Source: Lepidodermella squamata (lineage: Eukaryota; Gastrotricha). From it: DNA of 64,000 nucleotides. A program made the translations under genes and the position numbers. The stretch lies in NCBI GenBank assembly GCA_047495785.1, contig JBLDXI010000019.1, positions 186,001 to 250,000 of the forward strand, read 5' to 3'. Within the stretch, counting starts at the first letter, position 1. Each line of letters starts with the position of its first letter. The notes beneath the pieces were generated by a model. The model ran no database searches and had not been told where the DNA came from. It worked only from the letters and a program-made list of their open reading frames with translations. This document shows, piece by piece, positions 49,570-59,665 of this stretch.

Positions 49570-52500
49570 CCCCGCTCCGGCTAAGTCCGACCAAGAAGCG
49601 CAGATACTATGCGGGAAATTCTTGGTTTCTGCAAAGCACTGCTCCTACAAACTTGCATTTCGGGCTATGGGGCGCCGGTCGGAAAGAGATGATGCTACCA
49701 TGAAAGAGGTCGCCAAGCCGTTCAGCCTGAATGATGCCGCTTGTACGGAGGTTTTTCGTCCCCGCATTGCAGCTGCGGCCCACCGGGCTTTCACTGAACT
49801 CCAGCAGCTGCATGACGATGCGGATGTCTACAAAGCTATGACTGAATTTGAGGACTTCCGGAATGCCTTGAAGCTTGTCGCTAGACCGGACGACGTGGTC
49901 CTGCGTGCTTACACTTGGCTACATGACAAAAAGGGCGCCGCTAAATGGCCGATGTCTGGAATCCACTTTGCAGCTGGGCACTGGCCCACCAGCGCGAGAC
50001 CTGATTTACCTGGCTTGTCGCCGGAGGAGATCTTCGGCCTCGACCTCGGTCTGCCAATTGGGCAGTTCCGTGCTGCCAAACCGACGGCAGAGTCCGAGAT
50101 CCTCCAGCTGTTCGTCGAGCATGTTGACCGCGTTATCCACGACGCCTCACTTATGAAGGCGGCTGATGCTGCAGCTCTCCATGACACTATGGAATCAACG
50201 TTGGAGCTCTCTCGCGACTTGTCACCTGGTCAGAACCCGCGTACTGCACAAACCGCGCAGGACTATCCCGCGCCTGGCACTGGCTCTACTGCGCCGGCCC
50301 CTCCGCACCCCCCGCCTGGTCAACAACAGCAGGTCACGCTTGGCCACCCCGGACAGGATTTGACCGTACCGGGGATCGGCCCTGCTGCACCGGCACAGCC
50401 TACCCAGCGACCCCGCGCTCAGCCCGACAAGACTGCAGCCACCCCGCCGGCTCCCTTGCGTACCTTCGCGTTCACTCCACTGAAGAACGTCACGGCACCG
50501 CCACCAACAGGCAACGGCAAAGGTAGGTCTACTCTCACTTGGACTGACCTCGTTCAATATCACACCCATAGTGGTAACACTTCTGTCGTGAATAGTCTTA
50601 GCTACTTACTATCCACCCCTAACAGCTACTGGGCTTGGGAAGTCGTGCCTTACATGGCGCCGCCTGACGGCAGAAACACTATAGTCTGTATTCGGCTAAA
50701 GACTGAATTACTGTGTGGGTGTAGCGATACGCCCTTTGCAAACACACACTCGGCCTTGACACGCCACCTCGCAGACCGCCACCCCGGTCACTTGTGGGAG
50801 TTGGAATTCTCGTTTGATAACATATGGGCCGCGTTCTATCCTGGGGAGCTGATACCCAGCTTCTACCAAGAGCGTGACGCCGCAGCGGGGGTTAACTTCA
50901 ACCTTTCGGCTAAAAATCAGCGGCTTCTACGCCAATTCGGGATCATTGATCTGACTGACTCCGTCAGACCATCGCTACTGCGATTACTAGGAAAAGGCCT
51001 TAAGTTTGTCCCTCGAGTGAGGGCCGAACAACTACGCCGGTATCACCAACTACTTGGTTTTGCGGCGACCAATGGTGTCCATGTTTCCCAGCGCTTGCGT
51101 CGCATCGCCTTCTCCCGTATATCCGCACTGGGCAGGGAAACCCCACCACCCCGCCTTCCGCGGGGCGTGGTGCTCACAAGGAGTGACAAAAGCAATATTC
51201 TCATAGTAGACAGCGCCGCTCGGTACGCAGCCATTGGCGAGGACTTCCTTAGCGACCGGAACATGTGGCAGCCCGTCAGTGACGACGGTTACGACTCTTT
51301 CGTTTCCGACCTACAAGACCTATGTAGTGAGTTGTACCGGACTAACAGCTGGTTCCGCCTTCACCATGAACAGGTGGTTCCGGCTATCACTAACCCTCGA
51401 CTTAAATGCATGTACTTCAACTACAAAACCCACAAGCCGCTGAATGCCCATGGCTGGCCAAAGGTGAGGCCTATCACAGATGGCCTTAAGACTTACACCT
51501 CCGGCCTCGACCGTGTACTGAGCTTGCTGATTGGTGGCACCCGCTTTCGGCAGGGTGAACACCACTTGCGCAACCTAATAGCGAACCGTACTCCAATATG
51601 GAATAACCTAAATACCGTTGCAAAGGATACCATCCAGTTTATTGCACGTCTCAGGTCTGTTCACCTACGTGACCCCGACCGCGAGACCTTCTTGATGTCG
51701 GCTGACATAAACGACATGTATAATCAGGTTCCGCTTGATGAGGCCGTCGTGGCGGTCCGATGGTACCTTGATGAGTTTCACAGGCTACCAGGGGAAGCTA
51801 TTCTCCCAGTGAGCCAACTGACTGAACTCGTCCTGAGGCACAATACAGTGTCCTTCAACGGGAAATTCTATAAACAAATACGCGGTCTCGCTATGGGGGG
51901 TAATATATCCCCGCCAGTCGCCATCTGCTGGCTCTACTACAAGGAGCGCTGGCTTTCCCTTGGCACTGGGGCATTGTTCACAACGCGGTTTCTTGATGAC
52001 ATTTTCTCCATCTCCCACATGCGCGAGGGTCTACAGCACTACCTGGATTCCTATGAGAGTAGTCACCCCAACATACGGATCACGGCTGACATTGCCGTCG
52101 ACTCCCAACACTACTTGGACGTGGCGGTTCGCCGTTCCGGCGACAGGTTTCTCACTGCACTGCATGTTAAACCCACTGATAACCTCGCGCTACTCCATGG
52201 CGATTCAAACCACCCGGTGCACGTTTTCACGGGCATTATGCGCGGACAGATACTGCGGTTTCTGCGGATCTGTCAGACACACCAGGCCTTCATGACGGCC
52301 TGCCTGCAGCTCGGCCTGCGCTTACGTCAGCGGGGCTACAGCTGGCAGGAGTTTGTTGTGGCACTGCGTCAAGTGTGCAGGGAGCGGAGCGCTCTTGCAT
52401 GGCCTTTCACGAGACCACGCCGCCCATACAGGCCCCTCCGGGACACATGCGTGGTCACCTTTAGCAGGACATTACTTCCAATCCTGCGACACATCGGGCA

Positions 52501-52573
52501 GCGAATACCCCTCACGTACAGACTGGATAGGACCATAAGCCAGCGTTACAGACGCTCGAATTTCCGACTATAA
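49529..52573 (+). CDS. Penelope-like reverse transcriptase with N-terminal zinc finger
   Basis: About 1,014 residues from ATG 49529. The frame is open up to another ATG at 49337, but that part lies antisense to a host gene. The first third is followed by a Pro/Ala/Gln-rich linker (about 50260-50500). A zinc-finger-like module follows (LLCGCSDTPF...RHLADRH, about 50706-50780). The reverse transcriptase then shows LTRSDKSNILIVD, YFNYKTHKP, RPITDGL, SADINDMY, IRGLAMGGNISPP and RFLDDIFSI, whose two Asp are catalytic. The thumb has HPVHVFTGIMRGQILRF and ends near the RGY block, as in Penelope-like elements. No GIY-YIG domain follows. It copies the element's RNA into DNA. Endonuclease-lacking members such as Athena are known from rotifer telomeres; this one resembles them in that respect only. 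Confidence 0.75.
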   Translation: MKRLHETPPGDQLTPAPAKSDQEAQILCGKFLVSAKHCSYKLAFRAMGRRSERDDATMKEVAKPFSLNDAACTEVFRPRIAAAAHRAFTELQQLHDDADVYKAMTEFEDFRNALKLVARPDDVVLRAYTWLHDKKGAAKWPMSGIHFAAGHWPTSARPDLPGLSPEEIFGLDLGLPIGQFRAAKPTAESEILQLFVEHVDRVIHDASLMKAADAAALHDTMESTLELSRDLSPGQNPRTAQTAQDYPAPGTGSTAPAPPHPPPGQQQQVTLGHPGQDLTVPGIGPAAPAQPTQRPRAQPDKTAATPPAPLRTFAFTPLKNVTAPPPTGNGKGRSTLTWTDLVQYHTHSGNTSVVNSLSYLLSTPNSYWAWEVVPYMAPPDGRNTIVCIRLKTELLCGCSDTPFANTHSALTRHLADRHPGHLWELEFSFDNIWAAFYPGELIPSFYQERDAAAGVNFNLSAKNQRLLRQFGIIDLTDSVRPSLLRLLGKGLKFVPRVRAEQLRRYHQLLGFAATNGVHVSQRLRRIAFSRISALGRETPPPRLPRGVVLTRSDKSNILIVDSAARYAAIGEDFLSDRNMWQPVSDDGYDSFVSDLQDLCSELYRTNSWFRLHHEQVVPAITNPRLKCMYFNYKTHKPLNAHGWPKVRPITDGLKTYTSGLDRVLSLLIGGTRFRQGEHHLRNLIANRTPIWNNLNTVAKDTIQFIARLRSVHLRDPDRETFLMSADINDMYNQVPLDEAVVAVRWYLDEFHRLPGEAILPVSQLTELVLRHNTVSFNGKFYKQIRGLAMGGNISPPVAICWLYYKERWLSLGTGALFTTRFLDDIFSISHMREGLQHYLDSYESSHPNIRITADIAVDSQHYLDVAVRRSGDRFLTALHVKPTDNLALLHGDSNHPVHVFTGIMRGQILRFLRICQTHQAFMTACLQLGLRLRQRGYSWQEFVVALRQVCRERSALAWPFTRPRRPYRPLRDTCVVTFSRTLLPILRHIGQRIPLTYRLDRTISQRYRRSNFRL

Positions 52574-52720
52574 CCACTTGTTTTACTTTCAGGTGGGACT
52601 GCTGGACGCCAGTAGTGGCCAACCCGTTTGTGGTGGACGTGTGCGACACGACAGACTATTAAACTACTAATGGCTCATCTCTGTTTTTATGAAACATTTT
52701 GTGGAGTTGAATAAAACTGA

Positions 52721-53227
52721 TATCGCTCGTTACTGCCTCTTGCCACGTTGACAGGTAGAGTCACCCTGCCTTTGGGCAGAAGCGCAGTTCGCTGTTCCAA
52801 CAGAGAATGGGAACTTCCGGAATCGGGTGTTCCCAGCCAGTTTGCCGGCTTCCCCCGGCCAGTCGACCCCGAGTCCGAGGGCGGCCGTGCTACCGGTCAA
52901 CACAGCTGGTGGCTGACCATCTGGTCCGAAAAGCGGAGGGTTCCCTTTTTCCGCCTCGAGCCAGAAAAGCTCATCTGCGGTTTCCGTCAATGCAGTTTTA
53001 CTGCTCGACGGATCTACGGCATCTACCTACACTATGTGGCCAAGCATCGCAAGGCTTGTTGCGTACTGCGCAATTTCTGGAACATTATTGTACAACAGAC
53101 GTGGCGGAAGAAGTCTCAGAACACCCCAGATACAGTCTCCTGGCCGGAATGCTGGTGCGCCGTCATCTATGGCTACGAAGCAAAGCGCCTAGCCCGACGG
53201 GGTGACCCGGACAATTCTAGCGACTGA
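52721..53227 (+). CDS. Second ORF of the Penelope-like element, zinc-finger protein
   Basis: The frame is open from 52721 but has no ATG; the listed reading begins at a TTG (52748), giving 159 residues. It contains KLICGFRQCSFTARR...LHYVAKH, a C-x4-C-x12-H-x4-H zinc finger. The surrounding text (RLEPEKLICG, F..., L-H-x-A-x-H, F-x-NI) parallels the zinc-finger module of the first ORF (RLKTELLCG..., H-LADR-H, F-DNIW), so the module appears duplicated. The ORF lies after the first AATAAA (52710). It may be reached by splicing, since an acceptor-like ttttactttcag precedes it at 52581-52592, or it belongs to a longer transcript. It is most likely a nucleic-acid-binding accessory protein. Confidence 0.5.
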   Translation, partial: YRSLLPLATLTGRVTLPLGRSAVRCSNREWELPESGVPSQFAGFPRPVDPESEGGRATGQHSWWLTIWSEKRRVPFFRLEPEKLICGFRQCSFTARRIYGIYLHYVAKHRKACCVLRNFWNIIVQQTWRKKSQNTPDTVSWPECWCAVIYGYEAKRLARRGDPDNSSD

Positions 53228-54228
53228 ACACTAACTGTGCTTGCATCAACTGGGTGCTCTGGCGTTTGTTAATAAAACATTGTTAGCGACATAGTACCCT
53301 TCGATGAGTGGCACCCACTTTTTATTTCGACGACACTACTCCGCACCCTATGGAGGCACTGACGCTCCTCCAGGACACGGGCCCCATGATGGCAGGTCAC
53401 TTACCCAACGACCGTTTGTCACTCCGAGGCACTGCCTAGCTGGCCTTAGCGGCCATACGGCCCGCGGCACTGTCTGCAGGCTACCTTTCGGGCCCCACTA
53501 GCCCGCAAGATGGACGCCATCACCATGGGAACGTCCAGCAATAGGGAGTGCGCGGATGCGTGCGCGGACTGGGCGCACACCACTGCCTATAAAAGTACCT
53601 GGCAGGCTCCTTGGGAGCTCAGTCTGCTTTTTTCAACTTGAAGGAAAGCAGCTTTAAGGGCATCGGGACCACAGGTCTCTAGATGGGTCCACTGGGCCCT
53701 AGCCCTTGGGAATAATTTTCCCCAAAAAAAACGGGCCGTAGCACTGGAACCTTGACGTGGTGGTACCGCTTGACTTGGTGGCTGCCCCAGCAAACTTTGT
53801 GGGATACTCCGAGCCATCAGTTGCCTAATACCAGTGCATCTACCGGTTAGACTACCGGTTTGGGAAAACTTACTGACTCCCATTGTATCCTGCCACGCTA
53901 CCTAGTAATGCGTGGTGTGCTACCCCAGCCCTCACTACCGGTGCCAGATGTCTGTGTGCTTGTCGTATAGGGCTCAGATGAGATTGCTTGTAGCGGGAAC
54001 ACCCACTACACCCAGTACGGGTTCTCCGGACTGGCTCCCCAAAAAAGACCCGAGCGACCCGAGCGCGACCCGAGTCCGATTTAGACGACTTGCACTGTAG
54101 TTGTTTTCGGTTTTATAGGTAACGCAAGAACATTGAGAAAGTCCAAAGATTGCATGCAAAAAATATTGCGGGACCTTCATCATAATGGCATTATAAATCA
54201 TATTCATGTGAGATTATAATAATGTTCG
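53228..54228. other. Non-coding 3' region of the element and junction to host DNA
   Basis: Apart from the TATA site, this contains polyadenylation signal 53271, a short palindromic CTACCGGTTAGACTACCGGT near 53840, and the ACCCGAG repeats near 54048. No coding exon is supported. Open frames at 53587-53883 and 53912-54207 show no features. Confidence 0.45.
53588..53624 (+). promoter_or_regulatory. TATA box and initiator-like site inside the element
   Basis: TATAAAAG at 53588-53595 is followed about 25 bases later by CTCAGTCTG, a good initiator (TCAGTC). The segment lies downstream of both ORFs, in the position where Penelope-like elements carry a promoter-containing repeat that precedes the next unit in tandem copies. 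Promoter activity is inferred. Confidence 0.5.
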
Positions 54229-55784
54229 TCATTGCACAACATCATTTGCCTGGGCGGACGGCTGGGCTTCCTGTCTAACTACATATAAATTAACTCCGGT
54301 TAGAAATGCCATAAATTGACGAAGATGGGTTATCCTAGCAACTACGGTTGCCATATTAGCGGTAGCAAAATTGCGCAAGGCAGTTAGCTGTTCAGCGGTA
54401 TATTGTATACTTTGATACTCAAATTCTGCTTCAGAAATATAAGGAAAAGCAATGAGTCTGGTAGGCGGCGTATCTATTCTGCCTTCTCCTGCAAGACCTA
54501 CAGCTACCACGCTGGGAACTTGTTCAGTCTCTACAGCTGTAGGGGCTTTAGATTTGGGGCTAGCGCCAACTGTCGCATCGTCAAGACCATTCCCAACTAC
54601 GGCAACTCCAGGGCCAGTCTCCACGGATTTTTTTCCAGTTATTAGGGCTAGGCTCATATAAATTGTATTCTTTAAGCTGGAATAAACTAAAAAGGTAAAA
54701 CTTGGCACGAAAAATAACGCTGTATGTTGTGGCTTGAATGAGGTTCCGTAATATATTAAAAAAAAGCCCGTTATGATCAAAACAACGTTTATCGCCATTT
54801 TCGGCCTACTCGAGACCAAAGGACCGTTTATCCAAGAAATAACAAACGCAGAGCAAGAACACAAAAATATTAAGGCGTATAAAATATTATGTGCATTATC
54901 AATCGTATAATTTAGGTATTCAAAAGAGGCATATGATCCAGCGATAAATGACAGCAACACATAGGCAACAGGCCTTTTAGTATTGTACAATTGTGATATA
55001 AAATAAAACGCAGCAGCTATCCCCGCTAAACTTCCGCTCATCGAACAAAAACTATAATAAGCTAGATTCGTTTCAGTTAGCCATTTCGATGCTACAACCA
55101 TTAGAACACCTGTTAGCGTGACAATGAAATTATTAAAATCAAAATAACTTTCAGCCAATTGCAGATCGACAGTCGAATTCAAGGGGCATATAGCAATGCT
55201 GTAGTAATCAAAGGCCGACACAAGCGCCGTCTCGAAGGCATCTTTATCGTCCTCGTCTGATGCATCAAATAAGCTTGGTAGAAATAGTGACATAATCTGA
55301 AGAATGCCGGGCGAACGACGGTTTGCAGTTACTGCACAGCATCTAGCAGCGAGCTTTTCAGAGCAATCGTTGCCAGTATAAATCTCCAATTTAGCCACAT
55401 CTTGTATTGATGCTGGTATTATTCGGTACTGGCATAAAGTTTTTCATTAAATATCCAAAAGGCAAACCAAAACCTTACCTTGTTTATCCAAAATAAATAA
55501 TTAAGTTGCCATAATTCCGACTTAGTTAAGCACACTTGAGAAGGGATCGGCGGCGAATAGTCTGAAAAGGAAATCTGGTATGCCCCATCCTCAACGAGGG
55601 CCCACGGCGGAACACTAATTTCTTCGAAATTTTCGCAGTTGTTGGTTGTTAAACAGAATGCCTCAGATAGAATTGCTGAGCTCCAAATTATCGTTAGAAC
55701 ATTAAACTCTGCGTGAAATTTGCGGTATGCCATACGATAAATAAAACTGACTAAAATGTGAGAGAAATTTAGAAAATTAAACAT
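54229..55784 (-). CDS. NEMP/TMEM194-like multi-pass membrane protein
   Basis: Exons 55784-55479 and 55428-54229 with a 50-nt intron join in phase 0 and give 501 residues. An in-frame Met at residue 18 starts a better signal peptide (MAYRKFHAEFNVLTIIWSSA). A luminal region with several Cys follows. Five hydrophobic segments lie between about residues 240 and 400. They include a segment similar to NEMP1, with VISWINGPL followed by INVVLIITGFFLIYYG, where NEMP1 has a GPL turn between helices. The C-terminus is hydrophilic. NEMP proteins sit in the inner nuclear membrane and stiffen the nuclear envelope, with roles in fertility. The match is by topology and a few motifs, so it may be a distant relative. 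Confidence 0.5.
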
Positions 55785-56106
55785 TTATTTCTTAGTTGTG
55801 GGTAGCTATAATTATCAAATAATAGATCACACTTGTATTTTATTATAATTGACAGTGAATTTACATTCTTAGAAGGCGTGCAAAAAGGAAAAATGAAGAT
55901 GATAACCACAAAATAATAATTAATTGGCTAGATTCGCGCACAAGAGTTAAAGGACTACTAATAAAACGCAATATTTTGCAATATCAAATATCAATATCAA
56001 TTATCAATAAAAAGCCAGAGGCGGAGATTTCCTTAGGTTACCTACAACATGCTAGAGTTCCTTGCTAAAGAGTTCCTTGTTGCTGGTTAAAGTAGCAAGA
56101 TCTATA
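55785..56106. other. Intergenic spacer between two minus-strand membrane-protein genes
   Basis: About 320 AT-rich bases. It should contain the promoter of the NEMP-like gene and the 3' end of the next. No motif stands out. Confidence 0.45.
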
Positions 56107-57781
56107 CTATCGAAATGGCCGAAAGCGATTGATCAAAGGCTGAATAATACTTGAACGACTTTCTTCGCTCTTAGATGACGATTCATTGTTGCCCACGTCA
56201 CGTTTTTCTTCGGCAATGACACGACTGCTTTCGCTATGGACGATTCTTCTTCCAGATCGCAAGACAGACGAAGATGGATCGGAGGCTAGTCTGCTACTTG
56301 TTTCAGTAGTTTTCAAATTAACTATGGGCTCAATTTTATTAGTAGCAATAACCTCACGGTCTGAATCGTTTGTCACACCACCACCACCACCATCTTCTCT
56401 ATTCATGTATTTCTCAATCATGCGCGCAACAGCCAAAAAAGATAAGATGTAAATGAGAGATAAATACCACATCAGAGGTCGGTTAAGATATAGCTCGCTC
56501 ACATATAAATAACGCAGCGATAGAGCGACAAATTGGGTTACTATGACCGTGTCATAAATCTTTATCTCGGTTGCATAGCTTGTTACAACTAATTCCAAGG
56601 CACCGCAGACCGCCAGTAGCATTAGTTGCATTAGTAGCCTGTTTCGCATAGAATCTGATCCCGAGTAGTAATATTGGTATAATAGATACAAAGCTACCAC
56701 GATGTAGAAATAGCACTGATAGGCTGAAAAATTCGGACTTCTGATGATAAAAATTGAAATCTAAGACAATTAAAGTCAAAATTATGATCATCGTTTGCCA
56801 GAAACGTACCTGAGCTAAAACTTCCCGGACCAGGGTGGATTTTTTCGCAAAATATTCAAGCGTGGATTGAATAGGGGTATAAGCCAGAGAAATGGCCCTG
56901 ACTAAACTTGGTATCCAGTTTGTGAACATTTCTCTCACCGGAACGGAAACACTGAGATCCCATAGCGTTTGAGTAAGCCACACCTTCGAATAGCTACGCA
57001 GCATGCAGCTTGTGTCCTCAGCGAAGTCGATAAAGTAAGCTATGGATATCTGAGAATAAATCAAATGAGCAAACTGCTCTGGAAAAATGCTTATTACATA
57101 CCAATCCAGGGAGTAAGTTTCCAGTATTCTTCTCGTCAAAGGCCTTTTAATAGAAATTCATCAAATTGAAAGATTAAGCAATTAAATAACCTTCATACAA
57201 GCCAAAATATCAGCTCCCTCTTTGCAGGCAGTTTCATAAGAGGGATTGATACATACAAGAATCCGGAAAGTGTAGGATTTCTAACAATAAAATTCACTTG
57301 AGTTAACTCATGTTCACTAAAATAATTTGCTCACCAAATCATCTGCAGTGAGAGGAAATGTTTTTTTGACAACCTCCTTCATATCTTTGATGATCTGAGT
57401 CATGAAAACGAACCCAATGATGTTTAAGTCAGGTTAAAGGGCTCACCTTATCTCCACAGTCTCGTTTATCTTTGCCCGTTTTTACAGCCATAAGTTTTCC
57501 AAGATAGTAATGCCCCTCTTTAGAGAAAAACATGTTTTTTAGCGATCAATGTTCGAAAATGAATCCAAATACTTACCCCAAATGTAAGCTACTGTCTCAC
57601 ACTCGGTATTTACTGGCCCGGTAAAAAACCCATCCGTCACATTTTCCCAGTCGATATCTGGCGCATCAGCAAGAGGGTTCTCCAAAACAGGAGATAGTTT
57701 CACCGTGCGTTTTTCAATTTTTCCATCGACATGAGCATAGATGGCGATAATTGTTATCAGATAATATGTCGTAGCATTCAT
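56107..57781 (-). CDS. Secreted-domain multi-pass membrane protein, unrecognised family
   Basis: Seven exons, 57781-57577, 57517-57447, 57394-57335, 57280-57191, 57143-57102, 57049-56810 and 56760-56107, join in one frame through introns of 49-59 nt (453 residues). A signal peptide (MNATTYYLITIIAIYAHVDG) is followed by a region of about 130 residues with widely spaced Cys (TECETVAYIWG, RDCGDK, CINPSYETACKEGADILACMK). An amphipathic stretch comes next, then four hydrophobic segments in the last exon (VVALYLLYQYYY, LMLLAVCGALELVV, TVIVTQFVALSLRYLYV, WYLSLIYILSFLAVA). A Gly/Ser-rich charged tail of about 110 residues ends it. I compared it with Kar5/Brambleberry nuclear-fusion proteins because of the plan and the NEMP-like neighbour, but found no clear motif match. 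Confidence 0.6.
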
Positions 57782-58004
57782 TTTGCAACAAGGAGTCGAA
57801 AAAATGAACGCAAGACGAAGCGCGCCAAAAGTGGATGATTGACAAAGGAAGCTTTTGTTCTGTCAAGGCCCTTATTAGAGAATAAAAATCTGGTAAAATG
57901 TAATTTTACATTCATAACTTGAAAGATTTTGATATTCATTTTGAAAGAGAAATTATAAACTTCAAGATTAAAAAGCTTCTAAAAATGAATTGATCCCTCG
58001 ACAA

Positions 58005-58260
58005 GCTCACCATCTCAGCTTTCGATTTCGTGCTGCTAGCAAGTGGAATGACTTACCGCCATCGATAAGATCTTCCGAAAACCCGAAGATCCTCAGAGAT
58101 GAACTCCTGAAAGTATTAGTGAAAGCAGAATACGTGGACGATTTCGTCTACACAAAGAAGAGGTAACTCGCCACCTTACCTCGACGCGCCCATCTGCGTC
58201 CGTTGGATGGAAGACCGCCTTAGTGCGAATCCAACGTACATACATACATACATACATACA
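58005..58260 (+). mobile_element. 3' end of a LINE with a TACA-type tail
   Basis: Positions 58005-58166 encode a 53-residue peptide ending in a stop, with FRFRAASKWNDLPPSIR. This is the typical C-terminus of CR1/Jockey-type reverse transcriptase ORFs (WNxLP). It is followed by a short 3' UTR and a CATA/TACA microsatellite (58236-58260), as such elements often end. Only this end of the element is present. Confidence 0.65.
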
Positions 58261-58261
58261 T

Positions 58262-58517
58262 GATGGGTCGAAGTTCAACTACTGCGACGCCGTCATCGAT
58301 CAAGGTTGCAAGACCCAGCTGGATCGTCTTCAACACGCGCAAAACGAAGCCGTTCGTGCCGTTCTCGACGTCAGTCCTGATGAAGTTCTCCTGCGATTGC
58401 GATGGGTGAATGTGCCAGGCAAACGACTGGTCCACCCGGCTAAAACCATGTGGACGTGCAGCAGGGATCCTGAGACCCCGAGGCACGAGGCACCCTCGTC
58501 GCTAGTCAAGCCGATGA
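58262..58517 (+). mobile_element. Second LINE fragment, upstream part of a reverse transcriptase C-terminus
   Basis: Translation gives KFNYCDAVIDQ, LDRLQHAQNEAVRAVL and LRLRWVNVPGKR. These match the block HLNYGD...LQSSQDRAIK...LGWLTVGQK of the LINE at 61.6 kb. This segment normally lies upstream of the WNxLP end, yet here it follows the tail of the first fragment, so two truncated insertions are placed side by side. Confidence 0.6.
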
Positions 58518-58859
58518 TAATACACTTTATTTTCTTATAGTTCTGGAAGTATAGTAGTGTCTTATAGTTCCGGCGTTAAATAATACTCTATTTTTGGCTC
58601 CGTGGAATTACCTCATGTAAATATTCTCTACTTTTGTAAATCATTCTCCAAATAAGTCTTCTGGTAGCTTTCTTGCTACGACGGCGTTTGTAGGCTTCGC
58701 TGAGTGAGTGGAAAAGCCACTGATTATAGGCTGTTGTGGCGCCCTCCAACTTTCCTGATTTTTTTGCTGATTTTTTTGCTAATGCTTTTTGCGCACGGCT
58801 TCTTTGCGCCTGTCACATCTTCTTAGTTTCTAGGGATGATTAATACTACTTAAATCGAA

Positions 58860-59665
58860 ATGCATGTAATCCAAGTAAAATTTGCTGCTGGTGCTTCAAT
58901 TCTAGCTGCTAAGAAGTATATACAAGATAATTATCCAGAACTTCAATTCACCTATTCCAGAAAACTTGGTGGGAATCAGGACATGTGATATATTCGATTA
59001 ATTATAATAAGTCTTTTTCAGGTTCTGGAAGACGTTCTTTTTATTTTCGCTGTAGGGGGTATGGGAGGTTCTTAGCCGAAACAACGAGTGAGAAGTGTCG
59101 ATCTACGGCCTTATTGACGATTTATGATAACGGAGAAATGATATTCCAACGCTCTGCTAATAGCCATCCAACTCATCCATTACCATACCAAATCTCTCGA
59201 ATGTCAGTTGGCAGTAAGGCGTTTATAGAAGAAAACTTCAGGCTAAAAACAGCTTCGAAAATACACGAAGAGTTGTCAGCCATGAATGAAAACAACCCGT
59301 TCTTAACGACTCCAAGCCTTGATCGGATTCAGGATTTCATAAGGCAGCTGCTACATCGAGACCTAGGCTCCTTCAATAGGCGCCGTCCAGCGTCATCAAA
59401 CGTTCTTCAAAATTTCACCAAACGGTCATGTCGGCATTTTCCTGTATCTATCTCAAAAAAGTTGAAATATCAATGGCCTTGCGGAGCCTGTCTCTCAGAT
59501 CTTAGCCACCCTAATTCGCGAAAAGAACAATTGTCTATTGAGTGCTCTTGTTGCCATATGTATTTTCACAAAACTTGTTCATTGCTGACCAATCGCGAGT
59601 TCTCGCAATTTCAGTCAATCGTAAAGCTGAAGTGGTTTTGCTGTTATTGTAACTCGAAAACTTGA
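58860..59665 (+). CDS. FLYWCH-like plus PHD-finger protein
   Basis: Two exons, 58860-58968 and 59022-59665, with a 53-nt intron (gtggga to ttttcag) joined in phase 1 give 250 residues. The N-terminal half has FYFRCRGYGRF...EKC...SANSHPTH, a Cys/Cys/His-x-His module of the FLYWCH/WRKY-GCM1 type found in DNA-binding and transposase-derived proteins. A linker of about 90 residues follows. The C-terminus has PCGACLSD...CSCCHMYFHKTC...WFCCYCN, a PHD finger (C-x2-C, C-x2-C, H-x2-C, C-x2-C). It is likely a nuclear chromatin or DNA-binding protein, or a remnant of a transposon accessory gene. Neighbours are mobile-element fragments, which favours a transposon link. Confidence 0.6.

Larger units (their letters stand above)
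49529..54080 (+). mobile_element. Penelope-like retroelement, boundaries approximate
   Basis: A GC-rich block contrasts with AT-richer flanks and contains a reverse transcriptase ORF, a small zinc-finger ORF, two AATAAA signals (52710 and 53271) and a TATA promoter (53588). The left end is set where homology to the small membrane protein family ends. The right end is just after a short repeat ACCCGAGCG/ACCCGAG near 54048-54072. I see no GIY-YIG endonuclease, no telomeric repeats at the ends, and by eye no hammerhead ribozyme core. Target duplications were not found. Confidence 0.65.

Noticed and set aside
49337-54210. Hammerhead ribozyme in the Penelope-like element
   Set aside because: No CTGANGA...GAAA core was found on either strand by eye. 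A covariance search would be needed to exclude it.
56107-57781. Kar5/Brambleberry-type nuclear fusion protein
   Set aside because: The signal peptide, Cys region and C-terminal helices fit the plan, but the spacing of Cys and expected coiled coil do not.
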